From Alteromonas sp. IB21 (lineage in GTDB: Bacteria; Pseudomonadota; Gammaproteobacteria; Enterobacterales; Alteromonadaceae), in NCBI RefSeq assembly GCF_016405965.1, contig NZ_JAEFCD010000008.1, positions 96,209 to 160,208 on the forward strand: a DNA stretch of 64,000 nucleotides, written 5' to 3'. The position numbers and the translations under genes were made by a program. Positions 17,915 through 27,951 of the stretch are shown here, piece after piece. The notes under the pieces were generated by a model, which did not search any database, was not told the origin of the DNA, and saw only the letters and a program-made list of their open reading frames with translations. Each line of letters starts with the position of its first letter. The stretch's first letter is position 1.

Positions 17915-18262
17915 ATGAGCACTATCCTTTACGGGATCCCAAACTGCGACACCATAAAAAAAGCGAAAAAATGGTTAACCGAGAATGAGATTACGTTTTC
18001 ATTTCACGATTATCGCAAAGACGGTATTGATAACAATTTTCTAGTACGAGCAGAAGCCGAGTTGGGCTGGGAAGCTATGATAAACAAACGCGGCACCACT
18101 TATCGTCAATTAGACGAACAAGAAAAGGCGTTTCTGGATAAAGATAAAGCCCTCGCTTTGCTTGAACTGCACCCAGCAATGGTGAAGCGCCCTATTCTTT
18201 TGCACAACGACACCTTTCACATTGGCTTCAAACCGGCACAATATGAGGAAATATTTTGTTAA
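17915..18262 (+). CDS. yffB: ArsC/Spx-fold protein YffB
   Basis: Thioredoxin-fold protein of 115 residues in the ArsC/Spx family, with the single-Cys motif [14 protein letters not shown] near residue 9 and the KRPILLHND segment. E. coli YffB lies directly upstream of dapE, as here, where its stop overlaps the dapE start by 7 bp. YffB proteins are suspected glutathione-dependent thiol reductases; true arsenate reduction is not established. The ATG at 17915 gives the conserved N-terminus. Confidence 0.88.
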   Translation: MSTILYGIPNCDTIKKAKKWLTENEITFSFHDYRKDGIDNNFLVRAEAELGWEAMINKRGTTYRQLDEQEKAFLDKDKALALLELHPAMVKRPILLHNDTFHIGFKPAQYEEIFC

Positions 18263-19392
18263 ACGACTCTGTTATTGATATTGCTAAGCAATTAATTAAT
18301 CGCCGCTCTGTAACCCCAGAGGATGCTGGCTGCCAAGAAGCGATGGGGGAATTCTTGGGCGCACTGGGTTTTAACAATGAATCCATGGTGTTTGAGGACA
18401 CAACCAACCTTTGGTCTCGCCGAGGAAAGGAGGGCCCGGTTTTTTGTTTCGCTGGGCATACTGATGTAGTACCGAGCGGCCCTGAAGATGCGTGGAAAAC
18501 GCCGCCGTTTACCGCAACAGAGATAGAAGGTTATTTGCATGGTCGCGGCGCAGCCGATATGAAAGGTAGCCTTGCGGCAATGCTGGTAGCTACTCGCGAG
18601 TTTGTAAATAAATACCCCGACCACAAAGGCAGTATCGCCTATTTGATTACCAGTGACGAGGAAGGGCCTTTTATCAACGGTACCACTCGCGTTATCGATA
18701 CCCTTGAAGCACGCAATGAAAAAATTGATTGGTGTATTGTTGGCGAACCGTCGTCTACTGATGAAGTAGGTGATATCGTTAAGAACGGTCGTCGGGGGTC
18801 GTTAACGGGTGATTTGGTTGTTAATGGCATTCAAGGCCATGTTGCCTACCCTCATTTGGCAAAAAACCCGGTGCACAGCGCAATGGCAGCCCTTGATGAG
18901 TTAGCTAAATCTCACTGGGATAACGGCAACGATTTTTTCCCACCTACAAGTTTCCAAATTTCTAATATTCACGCAGGTACAGGTGCGGGTAATGTTATAC
19001 CTGGTGAACTCCACGTATGTTTTAACTTCCGCTTTTCAACCGAGGTGACTGATCAAATCCTTATTGAACGGGTTACTGCCATTTTAGATGCACACGAACT
19101 AGAATATGAGATTAAATGGACGTTTAACGGTCAACCATTTTTGACCGATACCGGTGCATTGCTAGAAGCGACGCAAGGTGCAATTGAAGCAGTAAAGGGT
19201 ACCCCAACGGTGCTTTCCACAGCTGGCGGCACGTCAGATGGACGCTTTATTGCACCAACAGGCGCGCAAGTGATAGAGCTAGGGCCGGTAAATGCCACTA
19301 TTCACAAGATAGACGAATGCGTGAAAATGTCTGATTTAGAGCAGCTAGCTGATATGTACTTCGGTATCTTAGAACGCTTGCTGGCGAAATAG
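18256..19392 (+). CDS. dapE: Succinyl-diaminopimelate desuccinylase
   Basis: Zinc amidohydrolase (M20 family, 378 residues) that hydrolyses N-succinyl-LL-diaminopimelate in lysine and peptidoglycan precursor synthesis. The zinc-site motifs are [40 protein letters not shown] and a C-terminal IHKIDE His. The start is a TTG with GAGGAA (18245-18250) at proper spacing inside the end of yffB. No in-frame ATG lies near, and the residues after TTG match the family N-terminus. Use of a TTG start may lower its translation. Confidence 0.95.
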   Translation: MLNDSVIDIAKQLINRRSVTPEDAGCQEAMGEFLGALGFNNESMVFEDTTNLWSRRGKEGPVFCFAGHTDVVPSGPEDAWKTPPFTATEIEGYLHGRGAADMKGSLAAMLVATREFVNKYPDHKGSIAYLITSDEEGPFINGTTRVIDTLEARNEKIDWCIVGEPSSTDEVGDIVKNGRRGSLTGDLVVNGIQGHVAYPHLAKNPVHSAMAALDELAKSHWDNGNDFFPPTSFQISNIHAGTGAGNVIPGELHVCFNFRFSTEVTDQILIERVTAILDAHELEYEIKWTFNGQPFLTDTGALLEATQGAIEAVKGTPTVLSTAGGTSDGRFIAPTGAQVIELGPVNATIHKIDECVKMSDLEQLADMYFGILERLLAK

Positions 19393-19407
19393 CCTCTATT
19401 GGTAGAT

Positions 19408-20106
19408 ATGAACCCGATATCAGAACAATCATGGTTAGGCCAGCAAAACGATACCCTCGTTGATGCAGGCAATGGCCATCGGCTGCATCGCGACGTGATA
19501 TCGCCGTTTCTTGCGATGCAGGATGCTGCGCAAAAAGACGGCGTAGACTTACAATTAGTCAGTAGTTTTCGTGATTTCGACAGGCAAACTGCCATATTTA
19601 ACCGCAAATGGACTGGCCAAGCTCAGCTTCTCGATATCAAAGGCGACGAGCTGTCTTACGAAGCGCTCAGTGATAACGAAAAGCTTCACGCAATTTTGAC
19701 ATGGTCTGCGCTACCGGGCGGCAGCCGCCACCATTGGGGCACTGATATTGACGTGTACGACAGAGCCGCCGTGCGTAACTGGGGCGGTAAGTTTAATCTT
19801 GTCGAAAGCGAATATTTAACGGGTGGCCCGTGCCATAAGCTTTCCTGTTGGCTCGCTGACAATATGGAAAAGTTTGGCTTTTATCGCCCTTTTTCATTTA
19901 ATACTGGCGGTGTAGCGGTTGAGCCTTGGCATTTAAGCTTCGAAAACACGGCACGTGTTTTTGAAAATGCCAGAAACTTAGATGTCTTTACAAAGGCCAT
20001 TGAACAAAGCGGTATAGAAGGCAAAACTTGTATTTTGCCGCAGTTGCCTACCCTGTATAATCGCTATGTTTTGAACAAAGGGCACGAGCCTACGGAATTT
20101 TTATGA
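19408..20106 (+). CDS. M15-family D-alanyl-D-alanine carboxypeptidase
   Basis: Peptidoglycan peptidase of the VanY/M15B type, 232 residues. The motif GGSRHHWGTDIDVYD supplies the zinc His and Asp ligands, EPWHLSF gives the later His, and SSFRDFDRQTAIFNRKW is the conserved arginine segment. No signal peptide is visible, which is unusual for an enzyme acting on the wall, so it could act on cytoplasmic or recycled peptides. ATG 19408 is preferred to TTG 19399. It lies 15 bp after dapE and shares an ATGA overlap with the next gene, so it is part of the yffB-dapE operon. Confidence 0.87.
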   Translation: MNPISEQSWLGQQNDTLVDAGNGHRLHRDVISPFLAMQDAAQKDGVDLQLVSSFRDFDRQTAIFNRKWTGQAQLLDIKGDELSYEALSDNEKLHAILTWSALPGGSRHHWGTDIDVYDRAAVRNWGGKFNLVESEYLTGGPCHKLSCWLADNMEKFGFYRPFSFNTGGVAVEPWHLSFENTARVFENARNLDVFTKAIEQSGIEGKTCILPQLPTLYNRYVLNKGHEPTEFL

Positions 20107-20408
20107 GTACGACCTGGGTTATTATCATTATTGTTTTGGTATTGGGCGTTGTGGTTGGGAATATCACTTTGCTTAAATACAGTGCTAAATTTAAATTTCC
20201 TACGCCCTCTAAGCCTTTTGATGACGACAAAGACGACGATCAGCTCAAAAATACTGACGGCACGAATGCATCGAGTAATACGCAAAATGAAAATTCAGCA
20301 TTAGCTCAATCGCAGACTTCTCAGGCGCTTCCCCCAAATAAAGAAAAGCAAAGTTCTGATGGCGAGAATGCCGAAAGTAGCAAAAGCAGCCAGAAACCTG
20401 TCAAGTAA
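20103..20408 (+). CDS. DUF2897-type small membrane protein
   Basis: Protein of 101 residues with one N-terminal TM helix (WVIIIIVLVLGVVVGNITLL, residues 5-24) followed by a short basic stretch and a highly acidic, then Ser/Gln-rich tail that looks disordered. This matches the DUF2897 family of gammaproteobacteria, function unknown. ATGA overlap with the M15 gene indicates translational coupling. Confidence 0.75.
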   Translation: MSTTWVIIIIVLVLGVVVGNITLLKYSAKFKFPTPSKPFDDDKDDDQLKNTDGTNASSNTQNENSALAQSQTSQALPPNKEKQSSDGENAESSKSSQKPVK

Positions 20409-20594
20409 CATCTTTCACATATAACCACATTAGCGATAGTAGCACTTGACGCTTACGCTTAATTTACTCCCCCCAAAAAATTAAGCGCATTTTGCAATCA
20501 TGTACATGAACATTTGCACTGAAGAAATAGCCTTCAACTTAAACCGTTCACTATCTTCCTATCATCTGTAAACACACTCTAAGAGGTTCTAGAC

Positions 20595-21854
20595 GTGTCT
20601 AAAAAGCAATCCTTACTGGGCAACATTGGCGTACAAGTCGTCATTGCCATGATTATTGGTACCGCCGCTGGCGCCTTCATGGGTGAAAGCGCTGAAATGT
20701 TCGCACCACTGGGTGCCATTTTTATTAACCTGATAAAAATGCTGGTTATCCCGCTCGTGGCAGTGGCACTTATATCAGGAGCTGCGGGCCTTGGTAACAG
20801 CACCAACGCGGGAAAAGTTGGGTTATCTACCCTTGCCTATTTCGCGTTAACTTCAGCACTAGCCGTGGCGCTCGCACTAATAATGGGTGAAGTTTTTAAG
20901 CCAGGTGTGGGTATTGACGTTTCATCTGTACAAGGGATGTTCTCTGGTGAATATGCATCTAAGGGCGAACTACCTTCATTCTGGGCCACCCTCACGGGCA
21001 TGATACCAACCAACGTCTTTGCATCTTTAACTAATGCCAACATTTTGCAAATTCTGGTGTTCTGCTTATTCTTCGGTCTTGCCCTTTCTAAGCAGCCCAA
21101 AAAGAACCGCGAGCCTATTTTGAATGGGATAAACACCATTGTCGATGCCATGGTATGGATGATTAACTGTGTGATGAAAATAGCGCCTATCGGCGTATTT
21201 GGTTTGATGGCCGAAGCGGTAGGTACCTTTGGCTTTTCGGCACTTATGGTGGTATTCAAACTATTCTTAGTGTTTACAGCAGCTATTTTCGTATTTGGCT
21301 TTGTGGTTTATCCGCTGCTCGTTCAAATATTCACAAAGACATCCGCTAAGTCTTTTCTTGTGGCAATGAAGAAGCCCCAAGCGGTAGCGTTATCAACCGC
21401 ATCATCAATGGCCACACTACCAGTTACCATGAACACAGTAGAAAACGAACTGGGTGTAAGAAATGCCACGGCATCCTTTGTACTGCCGTTAGGCGCCACC
21501 ATCAACATGAGCGGCAACGCTATTTATTATGGTTTGGTCGCCGTATTTTTCGCGCAGCTTTTCAATATAGAGTTATCTATGGGTGCGTATATTGCCATTA
21601 TCCTAACCTCCACGCTTGGAGCAGTTGGTCAAGCCGGCGTGCCAGGGCCGTCATTTTTGGTGGTTGCTGTGTTGCTTGCTGCTGGCATTCCTATTGAAGG
21701 CTTACCGCTACTATTTGCTTTAGATAGGATTTTCGACATGATTAGAACTGCCCTCAATATTACAGGCGATGCAGCCTGCGCCGTGATCATTGACACTATT
21801 GCCATTGATGCGGCTGCAATTGAAGACACAGACGTCAATGATATGCGAGATTGA
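20595..21854 (+). CDS. Dicarboxylate/amino acid:cation symporter (DAACS)
   Basis: Inner-membrane transporter of 419 residues of the glutamate/dicarboxylate symporter family. The serine-rich hairpin (ALSTASSMATLPVTMNTVE) and the NMSGNAIYYG segment of TM7 are the family signatures; the later GVPGPSFLV and LDRIFDMIRTALNITGD segments complete the transport core. The GTG start at 20595 has AGAGG 8 bp upstream. It stands alone and ends at a strong bidirectional terminator. The substrate (dicarboxylate, glutamate, serine/threonine) cannot be fixed from sequence. Confidence 0.93.
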   Translation: MSKKQSLLGNIGVQVVIAMIIGTAAGAFMGESAEMFAPLGAIFINLIKMLVIPLVAVALISGAAGLGNSTNAGKVGLSTLAYFALTSALAVALALIMGEVFKPGVGIDVSSVQGMFSGEYASKGELPSFWATLTGMIPTNVFASLTNANILQILVFCLFFGLALSKQPKKNREPILNGINTIVDAMVWMINCVMKIAPIGVFGLMAEAVGTFGFSALMVVFKLFLVFTAAIFVFGFVVYPLLVQIFTKTSAKSFLVAMKKPQAVALSTASSMATLPVTMNTVENELGVRNATASFVLPLGATINMSGNAIYYGLVAVFFAQLFNIELSMGAYIAIILTSTLGAVGQAGVPGPSFLVVAVLLAAGIPIEGLPLLFALDRIFDMIRTALNITGDAACAVIIDTIAIDAAAIEDTDVNDMRD

Positions 21855-21904
21855 TGAATGGCCAGTGAGCACTGGACGCGCTAGGTAAGATTTATTATTA
21901 CTGT

Positions 21905-21932
21905 AAAAAAGGTGGCCATGGCCACCTTTTTT
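21905..21932. terminator. Bidirectional intrinsic terminator
   Basis: A perfect palindrome: six A, then GGTGGCCATGGCCACC, then six T. It serves the symporter on the plus strand and the S9 peptidase on the minus strand, which converge here. Confidence 0.93.
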
Positions 21933-21959
21933 AATGTTTCAGCGATAGATATCGCTAAA

Positions 21960-24377
21960 TTATTGCGCGTCTTTGGTGCCTTTGTTTTTCACATACTTTT
22001 CAAGCCACTGATCTTGTTCCCAAAGGGTATGGAACACACTTTCTTTTGCGCGATATCCATGGCTTTCTTTTGGCAACATAACTAATCGCGTCACCGCACC
22101 TAAGCCTTTGAGCGCGTTAAAATAACGCTCACTTTGCATAGGGTATGTACCGGAGTTATTGTCCGCTTCACCATGAATAAGAAGAAGAGGCGTCTTCATT
22201 TTTTCAGCATGCATAAACGGTGACATAGAATAATACACCTCAGGAGCATCCCAGTAATGGCGCTCTTCCGACTGAAAGCCGAAGGGAGTAAGCGTACGAT
22301 TGTAGGCGCCAGAACGGGCTATACCTGCCGCAAATAAATCTGAGTGAGACAACAGGTTTGCTACCATAAATGCGCCGTAGCTATGACCGCCAACCGCAAC
22401 CCGCTCTGGGTCAATCAGCCCTTTTTTGTTCAACGCATCAATTGCTGCTTTTGCATTGGCAACAAGCTGCGTTCTAAAGGTATCATTTGGCTCTTCATCA
22501 CCTTCCCCTACAATAGGAAATGATGCATTGTCTAGAACAACGTAACCTTTTGTTACCCAATAAATTGGCGAACCATACCATGGGTAAATAAAACGGTTAG
22601 GGTTTTGTGTGTTTTGGCCCGCGCTTGATTTGTCTTTAAATTCTTCAGGATAGGCCCACAGTATCATCGGGTAGCGTTTGCCTTCCTCATAATCTGTTGG
22701 CAAATACAGCGTACCCGTTAAGTCTAAGCCATCATTACGCTGATAAGTAATCACTTCTTTCTTAACGTTTTGAATGCTTTCAAACGGGTTTGAAAAATGT
22801 GTTAGTTGAGTCAGCGCGTTGTCTTTTAAGCTTCGGAAATAGTAATTAGGGTAATCTTGTTTCGACTCGATCCTTACCAGCAAGCGATCGTTATTTATGT
22901 TGAAATCGCGCAATTCTTCGAATTTGTCCGTGTACTCACTTAGATAAACCCGAGATGTTTCAAGCGTTTCTAAATTAAATTTATCCAAGAACGGAAACTG
23001 TCCTTTAGGTGTAAACCCCTCTCCCAATAAAAACGCACTTTCTCCGTCTACAGCAAGAACATCTTTGAAGTATTCATTTTTGCGAGTAACAAAACTACCA
23101 GGATCACTGTAACTATCTTGATAGCTTCTGTTTGAGATAATCTGTGCGGCTTTACTTTGGTCGGGGCTAAACAAATACGTTTTAATATTGCGCGTATTCC
23201 ACCAATAATCCATAGCTACGGCTGTGCTGTCGTCACTCCAAATAAAGCGATAAAACCTGTCTTCTGTTTTGAGGATTTGCTCGGCGTCACCATCAAATGG
23301 AGCCTCTAACTGCATAAGCTTGTCTCGATGGGTGACCTCTGTTTCCGGATCTCCACCGTCTAGCGCTTCAGCATACACAATGGTATTGGGCTTATCGTTG
23401 CGCCACTGAATATCACGAGGCCCAGTGCGAACCGCCATGAAGCCTTGAGGTAAATCTTCAATAAGCGGAACGTCGACAAGTGCTTTAGCTAGCTTACCTT
23501 TTTCATCATAAAGGCTAATGCTGTGAGGAAAACGTCTGTAAGTCACTAAGTAGGAAAAAGGAGGCTTGTATTCCTCTACCATCACATAATCGCCGGCAGG
23601 AGAAACACTAACATCTCCATACATTCCGGATGTAAGCCAAAGCGAAGACTGACCATTAAGCGGAACCTTATAAATTTCAGAACGTGCTAATTGCTCGAAA
23701 TTAAATTCGTCATTTTTGTTTTTGAGCAAATCTTGATACGTGCGGTTTTGTGCTTTTTTACCGTCGCTTACGGATATTGTTGGCCCGCTTGGAACGGCAA
23801 TACTTGTGTCGATTAACGCTTTTCTATCTTTTGGCACTACTTTTACAAGAAGAGAAAGGCTATCGGCGTTCCAGTTCAGGGGTTCGCCCATATTCGCATT
23901 AATGGGTTTATCAAAAAGCTTTCTCGCTGACGCCGCTTCGATATCAAGCACCCACAGCTCAACACCATTATTTGCAGTATGAGTAAACGCCATAAACCGT
24001 TGATTTGGAGACCAAGTAAAATTAGTAAATCGCGGTAATTCAGGCATACCTTTGATAGCAAGGCTATCCTTGCTACCTACTCGTTGAACCTCTAGTTTAT
24101 TGTAGTAAGTTACGCGGCTGCCAATATTAGTGGCTGGGTCAATTCTAAGTCCGGCCAGGCGGAGCTCCTCTTTAGATAAGTCTTCTATCGACTTGTAGTT
24201 GTCACGAAATAACAGCACCATATTCTTTTGTGCATCGTCGACTAGCGTAGCCGGTGCTAGCGTAACATCTACCAGATCAAGAATTTCTTTAGATGGCTTT
24301 TGATATTGCAGTGCATCCTGTGCAAATAGCTGAAAAGAGCATGCGGAAAATAGGACAAACATCCATTTTCTTAGCAT
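21960..24377 (-). CDS. Secreted S9-family prolyl-oligopeptidase-like peptidase
   Basis: Exported serine peptidase of 805 residues with signal peptide MLRKWMFVLFSACSFQLFAQ. A beta-propeller-like N-terminal region (about 60-560) is followed by an alpha/beta-hydrolase domain with nucleophile motif GGHSYGAF (near residue 660), Asp in IHGEADNNSG (near 735) and His in ESHGYR (near 770). The closest recognisable group is the glutamyl-endopeptidase-like/DPP branch of S9. It is likely periplasmic or surface exposed and used in peptide nutrition. AAGGAAAT precedes the ATG. Confidence 0.93.
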   Translation of the reverse strand: MLRKWMFVLFSACSFQLFAQDALQYQKPSKEILDLVDVTLAPATLVDDAQKNMVLLFRDNYKSIEDLSKEELRLAGLRIDPATNIGSRVTYYNKLEVQRVGSKDSLAIKGMPELPRFTNFTWSPNQRFMAFTHTANNGVELWVLDIEAASARKLFDKPINANMGEPLNWNADSLSLLVKVVPKDRKALIDTSIAVPSGPTISVSDGKKAQNRTYQDLLKNKNDEFNFEQLARSEIYKVPLNGQSSLWLTSGMYGDVSVSPAGDYVMVEEYKPPFSYLVTYRRFPHSISLYDEKGKLAKALVDVPLIEDLPQGFMAVRTGPRDIQWRNDKPNTIVYAEALDGGDPETEVTHRDKLMQLEAPFDGDAEQILKTEDRFYRFIWSDDSTAVAMDYWWNTRNIKTYLFSPDQSKAAQIISNRSYQDSYSDPGSFVTRKNEYFKDVLAVDGESAFLLGEGFTPKGQFPFLDKFNLETLETSRVYLSEYTDKFEELRDFNINNDRLLVRIESKQDYPNYYFRSLKDNALTQLTHFSNPFESIQNVKKEVITYQRNDGLDLTGTLYLPTDYEEGKRYPMILWAYPEEFKDKSSAGQNTQNPNRFIYPWYGSPIYWVTKGYVVLDNASFPIVGEGDEEPNDTFRTQLVANAKAAIDALNKKGLIDPERVAVGGHSYGAFMVANLLSHSDLFAAGIARSGAYNRTLTPFGFQSEERHYWDAPEVYYSMSPFMHAEKMKTPLLLIHGEADNNSGTYPMQSERYFNALKGLGAVTRLVMLPKESHGYRAKESVFHTLWEQDQWLEKYVKNKGTKDAQ

Positions 24378-24410
24378 TCTATTTCCTTAATGTAGTTATT
24401 GAGAATATCT

Positions 24411-24432
24411 AAAAAAAAGAGGTATCGCCTCT
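24411..24432 (-). terminator. Intrinsic terminator of ybjQ
   Basis: On the minus strand AGAGG and CCTCT form a 5-bp stem with a 5-nt loop followed by a run of eight or more T. Just upstream of it, at 24488-24520, an imperfect tandem repeat of ACGAGC-TTGACGCTT type is seen, with no function apparent. Confidence 0.75.
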
Positions 24433-24526
24433 GTAAACAAACAGCTGGCTTAATACCTCGCTTTGATATATTTGATAAGCGCATACTTTAACGTTTACGA
24501 GCTTTGACGCTTACGAGCCTTGACTT

Positions 24527-24853
24527 TTAAAGAGGGCTTGTTTTAACCGCAGTACCGCTGATGCTTACCATAAGCATGCTGCCTTTATCACCAATAACTT
24601 GATAGTCTAAATCGATGCCAACTACCGCATTGGCGCCCATGCTTCTGGCTTCATGCTCTAGTTCTGTAAACGCTAACTTACGTGCAGTGGTTAGCTCTTC
24701 TTCATACGAACCTGAGCGGCCGCCAACGATATCGCGAATAGAGGCGAAAAGGTCTTTGAATACGTTTGCGCCCATTACGGCCTCGCCTACAACAATACCG
24801 TAATAAGCTTCAATCTTGTGCCCTTCTAGCGTTGGGGTAGTTGAAACAATCAT
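24527..24853 (-). CDS. ybjQ: YbjQ/UPF0145 family protein
   Basis: A 108-residue protein of the YbjQ heavy-metal-binding-like family. Recognised from [14 protein letters not shown], the central [19 protein letters not shown] and [15 protein letters not shown] segments. Family members form pentamers; a cellular role is not established. AAGGAG lies upstream of the ATG. Confidence 0.92.
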   Translation of the reverse strand: MIVSTTPTLEGHKIEAYYGIVVGEAVMGANVFKDLFASIRDIVGGRSGSYEEELTTARKLAFTELEHEARSMGANAVVGIDLDYQVIGDKGSMLMVSISGTAVKTSPL

Positions 24854-24908
24854 GTGTAACTCCTTTTAATCTAAACTGTATTTTTTAGCTTTTAATGGCC
24901 TTTGCCGT

Positions 24909-25319
24909 TTAGCTGTTGTCTTTAAACCATTGCTGAATAGACGCTACAAGCGTCTGCGCTTTGCTGGTTTCATATGCCACAGTAGGCTGATTTCCCCATA
25001 CGGGCTTTGGCCACGCACAATCGGTATCATATCGCGCCACATGGTGCACATGAAGTTGTCGCACCACATTTCCTAATGCAGCCACATTCAACTTAAGTGG
25101 TGAAAACAGGGCCTGCAAGGCTTTAGACGCAAGGGCCGACTCTCGCAATAAAGTAATTTGTTCTTCTTCTGACAAGTCGATAATTTCCGCAATATCACTT
25201 TTCATAGGCACTAAAATTAGCCACGGAAACTGACTGTCGTTCATTAACAGTACACGACAAAGCGAGAGATCACAGACAAAAAATGTATCATTGTGTAAAC
25301 GGCTATCTAGTTTAAACAT
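24909..25319 (-). CDS. HIT (histidine triad) family protein
   Basis: A 136-residue nucleotide hydrolase/transferase-fold protein. The triad QLHVHHVAR lies near residue 96, and FPWLILVPMK is the conserved strand before it. ATG 25319 is used because it overlaps the end of the upstream astE-like gene by 8 bp and gives the family N-terminus FKLDSRLHNDT; a start 27 bp upstream would extend further into astE. Substrates of this subgroup are not known. Its coupling with the zinc carboxypeptidase-like gene is conspicuous. Confidence 0.88.
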   Translation of the reverse strand: MFKLDSRLHNDTFFVCDLSLCRVLLMNDSQFPWLILVPMKSDIAEIIDLSEEEQITLLRESALASKALQALFSPLKLNVAALGNVVRQLHVHHVARYDTDCAWPKPVWGNQPTVAYETSKAQTLVASIQQWFKDNS

Positions 25320-26343
25320 CAAGATTATCCAATGTAGTAGGTACAACGGTAAGCAAAGCGCGTTGACCTATCACTACCTTAGCGTTAGGAAACACAATAG
25401 CTTCGCCATCTTGCTCAGCAATATATTGTTTACCCGGCTCAGAGGCTAATACCGTGCCCTTGGGATAGTCAGTGAAATTTGGCGTATCATCATCAAAATG
25501 AAGTTCAAACTGCTCTTCATTGCGATTTATAACCTGGTTCACGCGATAGATATCAAGGTCGTTGATATCAACCGTGGGCGCATAATCATCTTGAGAAATA
25601 AGCTGCGTTATGGCGTTTTTCGCATCTTCAAACCGTCGCATATCGTTTTGCCCGAAAGGACGAACTTTACCAAGCTCGACGGTGAATGCGTGGGCATTGT
25701 ATTGATGTGATGAAAAATAGCTAAAGGTGGTTGTGGCGCTCTCTGATAGCAAAATGGTTTTAACACCACATGCTGCTAAAAACGCTAGTTGCCCTTTACT
25801 GTGAAGCCTGTCATGTAAATAAGGGTAAACGGCAAATTTTTCGTTTTTAGACGCGCGAATGGCGGTGTGCAAATCGTAGTGATAACGAATGCCTTCGTCG
25901 GCTTCAAAGAAGGACGCTACAGCGTCTTCAAGCTGTTTAGCACGCACACGCTCTGCGTTGACCAGGCCCTCGCCTTTTGAATGGGCGCCGCTAAACAAAC
26001 GGTTCATGTTTTCTTCAACAAAGCGCTCAGCAATATCCATCGCCGGTAAATTGCCGAATAGAAACAAAACGTCGTGAGACAGAGCAATTGCGCCTGTAAG
26101 AATACCTTTGACCAAATCATCACAAATTTCGATAGGCGCAGTTTCATTGCCATGCACACCGCACGATAAAACGATGCGCTTTTTTTGAAGGGCGGGAGAC
26201 TTTACAGAAAAGCTAATAATACCCGGTGCGGTAATATCGACCCGCGTCCCGTTTGAAAGCATAAAATGGCTAGGTTTTTCGAATAATGCGGAGTCGCGGC
26301 GAGATAAGGCTAAAAAGTTGCCGCTGTCGATAAGTTCTTGCAT
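25312..26343 (-). CDS. astE: Succinylglutamate desuccinylase
   Basis: Zinc hydrolase of 343 residues that releases glutamate from N-succinylglutamate, the last step of the AST arginine pathway. The zinc ligands appear in GVHGNETAPIE (His, Glu) and YDLHTA (His). Length and motifs fit AstE rather than the shorter aspartoacylase-like proteins. The other ast genes (astCADB) are not adjacent, so it is an orphan here or acts with a distant ast operon. The HIT gene overlaps its end. Confidence 0.9.
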   Translation of the reverse strand: MQELIDSGNFLALSRRDSALFEKPSHFMLSNGTRVDITAPGIISFSVKSPALQKKRIVLSCGVHGNETAPIEICDDLVKGILTGAIALSHDVLFLFGNLPAMDIAERFVEENMNRLFSGAHSKGEGLVNAERVRAKQLEDAVASFFEADEGIRYHYDLHTAIRASKNEKFAVYPYLHDRLHSKGQLAFLAACGVKTILLSESATTTFSYFSSHQYNAHAFTVELGKVRPFGQNDMRRFEDAKNAITQLISQDDYAPTVDINDLDIYRVNQVINRNEEQFELHFDDDTPNFTDYPKGTVLASEPGKQYIAEQDGEAIVFPNAKVVIGQRALLTVVPTTLDNLDV

Positions 26344-26500
26344 GATTTTCTGCTTAACTACTGTGTCTGATCTAAATTATTATCAGTGTACCGAGTGAGG
26401 CCTGTAAAATCACGTAGTCTCAATGTTTTATTGTTGCAACATGTAAGCGCAGGGTGACGCTTAAAGGTTGATGTAGTTCAGGGAGTTTGCAGGGGGCCAC

Positions 26501-27805
26501 CTACGCCTTCAGCCGAGTGGGCGAATTGCCGATGATAATTTCTTTCTGAGCCAGCGCAACGAAGTCATTAAACGGAACTGCCCGCGAAAACAAATATCCC
26601 TGGCCTTGTGATACATTGACTTCTCTCAATATGTGGAGCTGTTCTAGCGTTTCAATTCCCTCTGCGACAACACTGCACCCTTTCGCGTGACCGATAATTT
26701 TAGCCGCTTCGATAATGGCGCGATTGACTGGATCACCCTCTAATTCCATTACAAATGACTTGTCTATTTTAAGCGCGTCTAGGGCAAGATCCCTTATATA
26801 AGCGAGGTTAGAGTACCCTTTACCAAAGTCGTCAACTGAAATCGCTACACCTAAACTGCGTAACTCATCGAGTTGTTTTTTCACCATAAGCGAGTTTGAT
26901 AAAGCGACATCTTCAGTCAACTCTAACTCTATCAGTGATAACGGCATGGAATACGTTTCACTCAACATGGTCAGCGTAGGTATTAGCTGATTGTCATACA
27001 GCTGGGTTGGCGAAATATTAACAGACAGCACGATAGGCATTTTTAGCCCGTTTAGCTGTACCAGAGCCCTGAAAGCTTGCTCCAATGTCCAGTAACCAAG
27101 CTCATTCATCATATTATACGATTCAGCCGCTTCAATAAGCGGGCCTGGAAATAACACACCATCTAACGGGTGATTCCAACGCAACAGACATTCGGCTCCT
27201 ATTACGTTAAGCGTTATTAAATCTACTTTAGGCTGGTAGTAAAGCTCAAGTTCGTTTTGCGCTAACGCGCGCTTAAGGTCAGCCTTGAGCGCCAAGCTTC
27301 TTCCTGTATCGGTTTTGTCTGACTTAGTTAGCGCAAAATAATTTTCGTACTTGTTTTCTTTCGCTTGTTTCAAGGCGGTTTCAGCACGAGAAACAAAGTG
27401 TGTTATGTCAAAATCACTGTGGCCGCTGCACACCACGCCAACGTTAAAGTCTGCCATAAAGGCCGTCCCGTCATAGTGCATGGGTGTTTTAAAATGTTCG
27501 ACAAGACGTTCAAACATTTCACGCATAAATTTTTCGTTGCTCGTGTTTGGAAAAACGATACCAAATACATCGCCGCTGATCCTACCTACGAAAGCGGTTT
27601 GACCAAAAAGACACTGAATGCGGTTTGCTATCTCTAGTAGAAAGCGGTCGCCAACATGGATACCTAAGCTAGTGGTTACATCGGAAAAGCGCACCACGTC
27701 CACCAGCATCAAAGAAATAGACGTGCTGTTAGATGCTTCTTTTGAAATGCTATCGATAAATGAGAATCGATTAGGAATGGTTGCCAGTGATGTATGTTGG
27801 CTCAT
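26501..27805 (-). CDS. GGDEF-EAL protein with degenerate cyclase domain
   Basis: Cytoplasmic protein of 434 residues with no sensor domain and no TM. The GGDEF domain (about 10-165) has lost its active site: the motif reads RISGDVFG. The EAL domain (about 185-425) has ECLLRW at the EAL position (Glu kept), the loop DDFGKGYSN and VVAEGIET. Phosphodiesterase activity is therefore possible, cyclase activity is not. ATG 27805 with AAGGA 8 bp upstream is chosen over a TTG 42 bp earlier. It is a single gene next to a MITE-like repeat. Confidence 0.88.
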   Translation of the reverse strand: MSQHTSLATIPNRFSFIDSISKEASNSTSISLMLVDVVRFSDVTTSLGIHVGDRFLLEIANRIQCLFGQTAFVGRISGDVFGIVFPNTSNEKFMREMFERLVEHFKTPMHYDGTAFMADFNVGVVCSGHSDFDITHFVSRAETALKQAKENKYENYFALTKSDKTDTGRSLALKADLKRALAQNELELYYQPKVDLITLNVIGAECLLRWNHPLDGVLFPGPLIEAAESYNMMNELGYWTLEQAFRALVQLNGLKMPIVLSVNISPTQLYDNQLIPTLTMLSETYSMPLSLIELELTEDVALSNSLMVKKQLDELRSLGVAISVDDFGKGYSNLAYIRDLALDALKIDKSFVMELEGDPVNRAIIEAAKIIGHAKGCSVVAEGIETLEQLHILREVNVSQGQGYLFSRAVPFNDFVALAQKEIIIGNSPTRLKA

Positions 27806-27951
27806 GATGTTTTCCTTGAGCTTTACGCTTCTAGGTAATAAAAACAACTACTTATATAAAAGCACGGTCGAGCAATAGGCGCAACGACGGTAACGTATTG
27901 ATTTGAATACTTGTATATAGCATCAAATAACAATAACGTAAAAATTGAGTA

